From Alphaproteobacteria bacterium (GTDB lineage: Bacteria > Pseudomonadota > Alphaproteobacteria > Rickettsiales > VGDC01), in the NCBI GenBank assembly GCA_016869895.1, contig VGDC01000152.1:1-5237 (forward strand): a stretch of 5,237 bases of DNA. The letters run 5' to 3'. Under the pieces are notes generated by a model, which was not told the origin of the DNA, did not search any database, and was given only the letters and a program-made list of their open reading frames with translations. Below are positions 5,022-5,237 of this stretch, piece after piece. How positions within the stretch are numbered: position 1 is the first letter of the stretch; every line of letters starts with the position of its first letter. A program made the position numbers and the translations under genes.

Positions 5022-5237
5022 TTATACGCGGGAATTCGCCACGAGGACGATGAGCTTCACGATGTCGATGTGGCCTTCACGCTCGGCATAGCTCATGATG
5101 CGGATGCCTTTGTTGTCCTCGGCATCGATATCCGCCCCCCCCATGATCAACGCTTCCGTCATGAAGATATTGCCGGATAACGCCGCCCAGTGCAGCGGCG
5201 TCCGCCCGAATGCATCCCGCGCGTCCACTGGCAGCAA
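5022..5237 (-). CDS. Ankyrin-repeat protein, C-terminal part, cut by the right window edge
   Basis: On the minus strand a frame enters from the right edge and stops at 5022-5024 (TAA). The visible 71 residues hold one full ankyrin repeat (DAFGRTPLHWAALSGN, then ALIMGGADIDAED) and most of a last, capping one (NKGIRIMSYAEREGH, IDIVKLIVLV). The protein ends soon after, without the LFTPxNW tail of the two plus-strand ankyrin proteins, so it belongs to a different subgroup. The first in-window codon is TTG, but it sits mid-repeat; the true start lies outside the window. Eight G residues in a row encode the MGGA part. It is convergent with the pentapeptide gene, with 3 nt between stops, leaving no room for a separate terminator. 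The ankyrin call is secure; function is unknown. Confidence 0.85.
   Translation of the reverse strand: MLPVDARDAFGRTPLHWAALSGNIFMTEALIMGGADIDAEDNKGIRIMSYAEREGHIDIVKLIVLVANSRV
5135..5142 (-). repeat. G8 homopolymer inside the minus-strand ankyrin gene
   Basis: Eight C on the plus strand read as eight G in the coding strand, spanning the codons ATG GGG GGG GCG (Met-Gly-Gly-Ala). Gain or loss of one base would shift the frame within the ankyrin repeat. It is the longest single-base run noticed in the window. Confidence 0.9.

Noticed and set aside
5235..5237. TTG at the right edge as the start of the minus-strand ankyrin gene
   Set aside because: The sequence right after it is already inside a repeat linker, and the frame is open to the window edge, so it is more likely an internal leucine codon.

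Overview
The window looks like chromosome of a moderately GC-rich Gram-negative bacterium. An outer-membrane lipoprotein of the PqiC type, preceded by what looks like the end of an MCE-family gene, implies a two-membrane cell. The protein style, and the mix of ankyrin and pentapeptide repeat proteins, fit an alphaproteobacterium best, but that placement is inference and no rRNA or other marker is present.

Layout. (1) 2-672, plus strand: the last 17 codons of a probable MCE/PqiB-like gene run directly into pqiC, whose Shine-Dalgarno overlaps the upstream stop region. This is the end of a lipid-transport (Pqi/Mla-type) operon. (2) 673-741: a short spacer with a perfect palindrome and a one-helical-turn direct repeat. 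(3) 742-1689: an HtpX-like M48 zinc metalloprotease with all expected active-site residues but no N-terminal membrane hairpin. (4) 1690-1796: a spacer bounded by a 10-bp inverted repeat whose right arm covers the ribosome-binding region and start codon of the next gene. (5) 1797-3910: two ankyrin-repeat genes, named ankA and ankB here for convenience only, joined by a TGATG stop/start overlap. They are diverged paralogues and share a C-terminal domain I do not recognise, ending in an LFTPxNW motif. (6) 3911-4034: a spacer with a good extended -10 promoter (TGGTATAAT). (7) 4035-5018: a pentapeptide-repeat protein with 25 repeats in two blocks and a helical C-terminal domain of about 125 residues. 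(8) 5022-5237, minus strand: the C-terminal end of a third ankyrin-repeat gene, convergent with the pentapeptide gene and containing a G8 tract.

How the parts may work together. The left end concerns envelope lipid transport and membrane-protein quality control. The right two thirds is a run of solenoid-repeat proteins (ankyrin, ankyrin, pentapeptide, ankyrin), which typically act by binding other proteins. None has a visible signal peptide, membrane segment or enzymatic motif, so their targets cannot be read from the sequence. The most original element is the tail domain shared by the ankyrin pair. No RNA gene, CRISPR array, insertion sequence or attachment site was seen.
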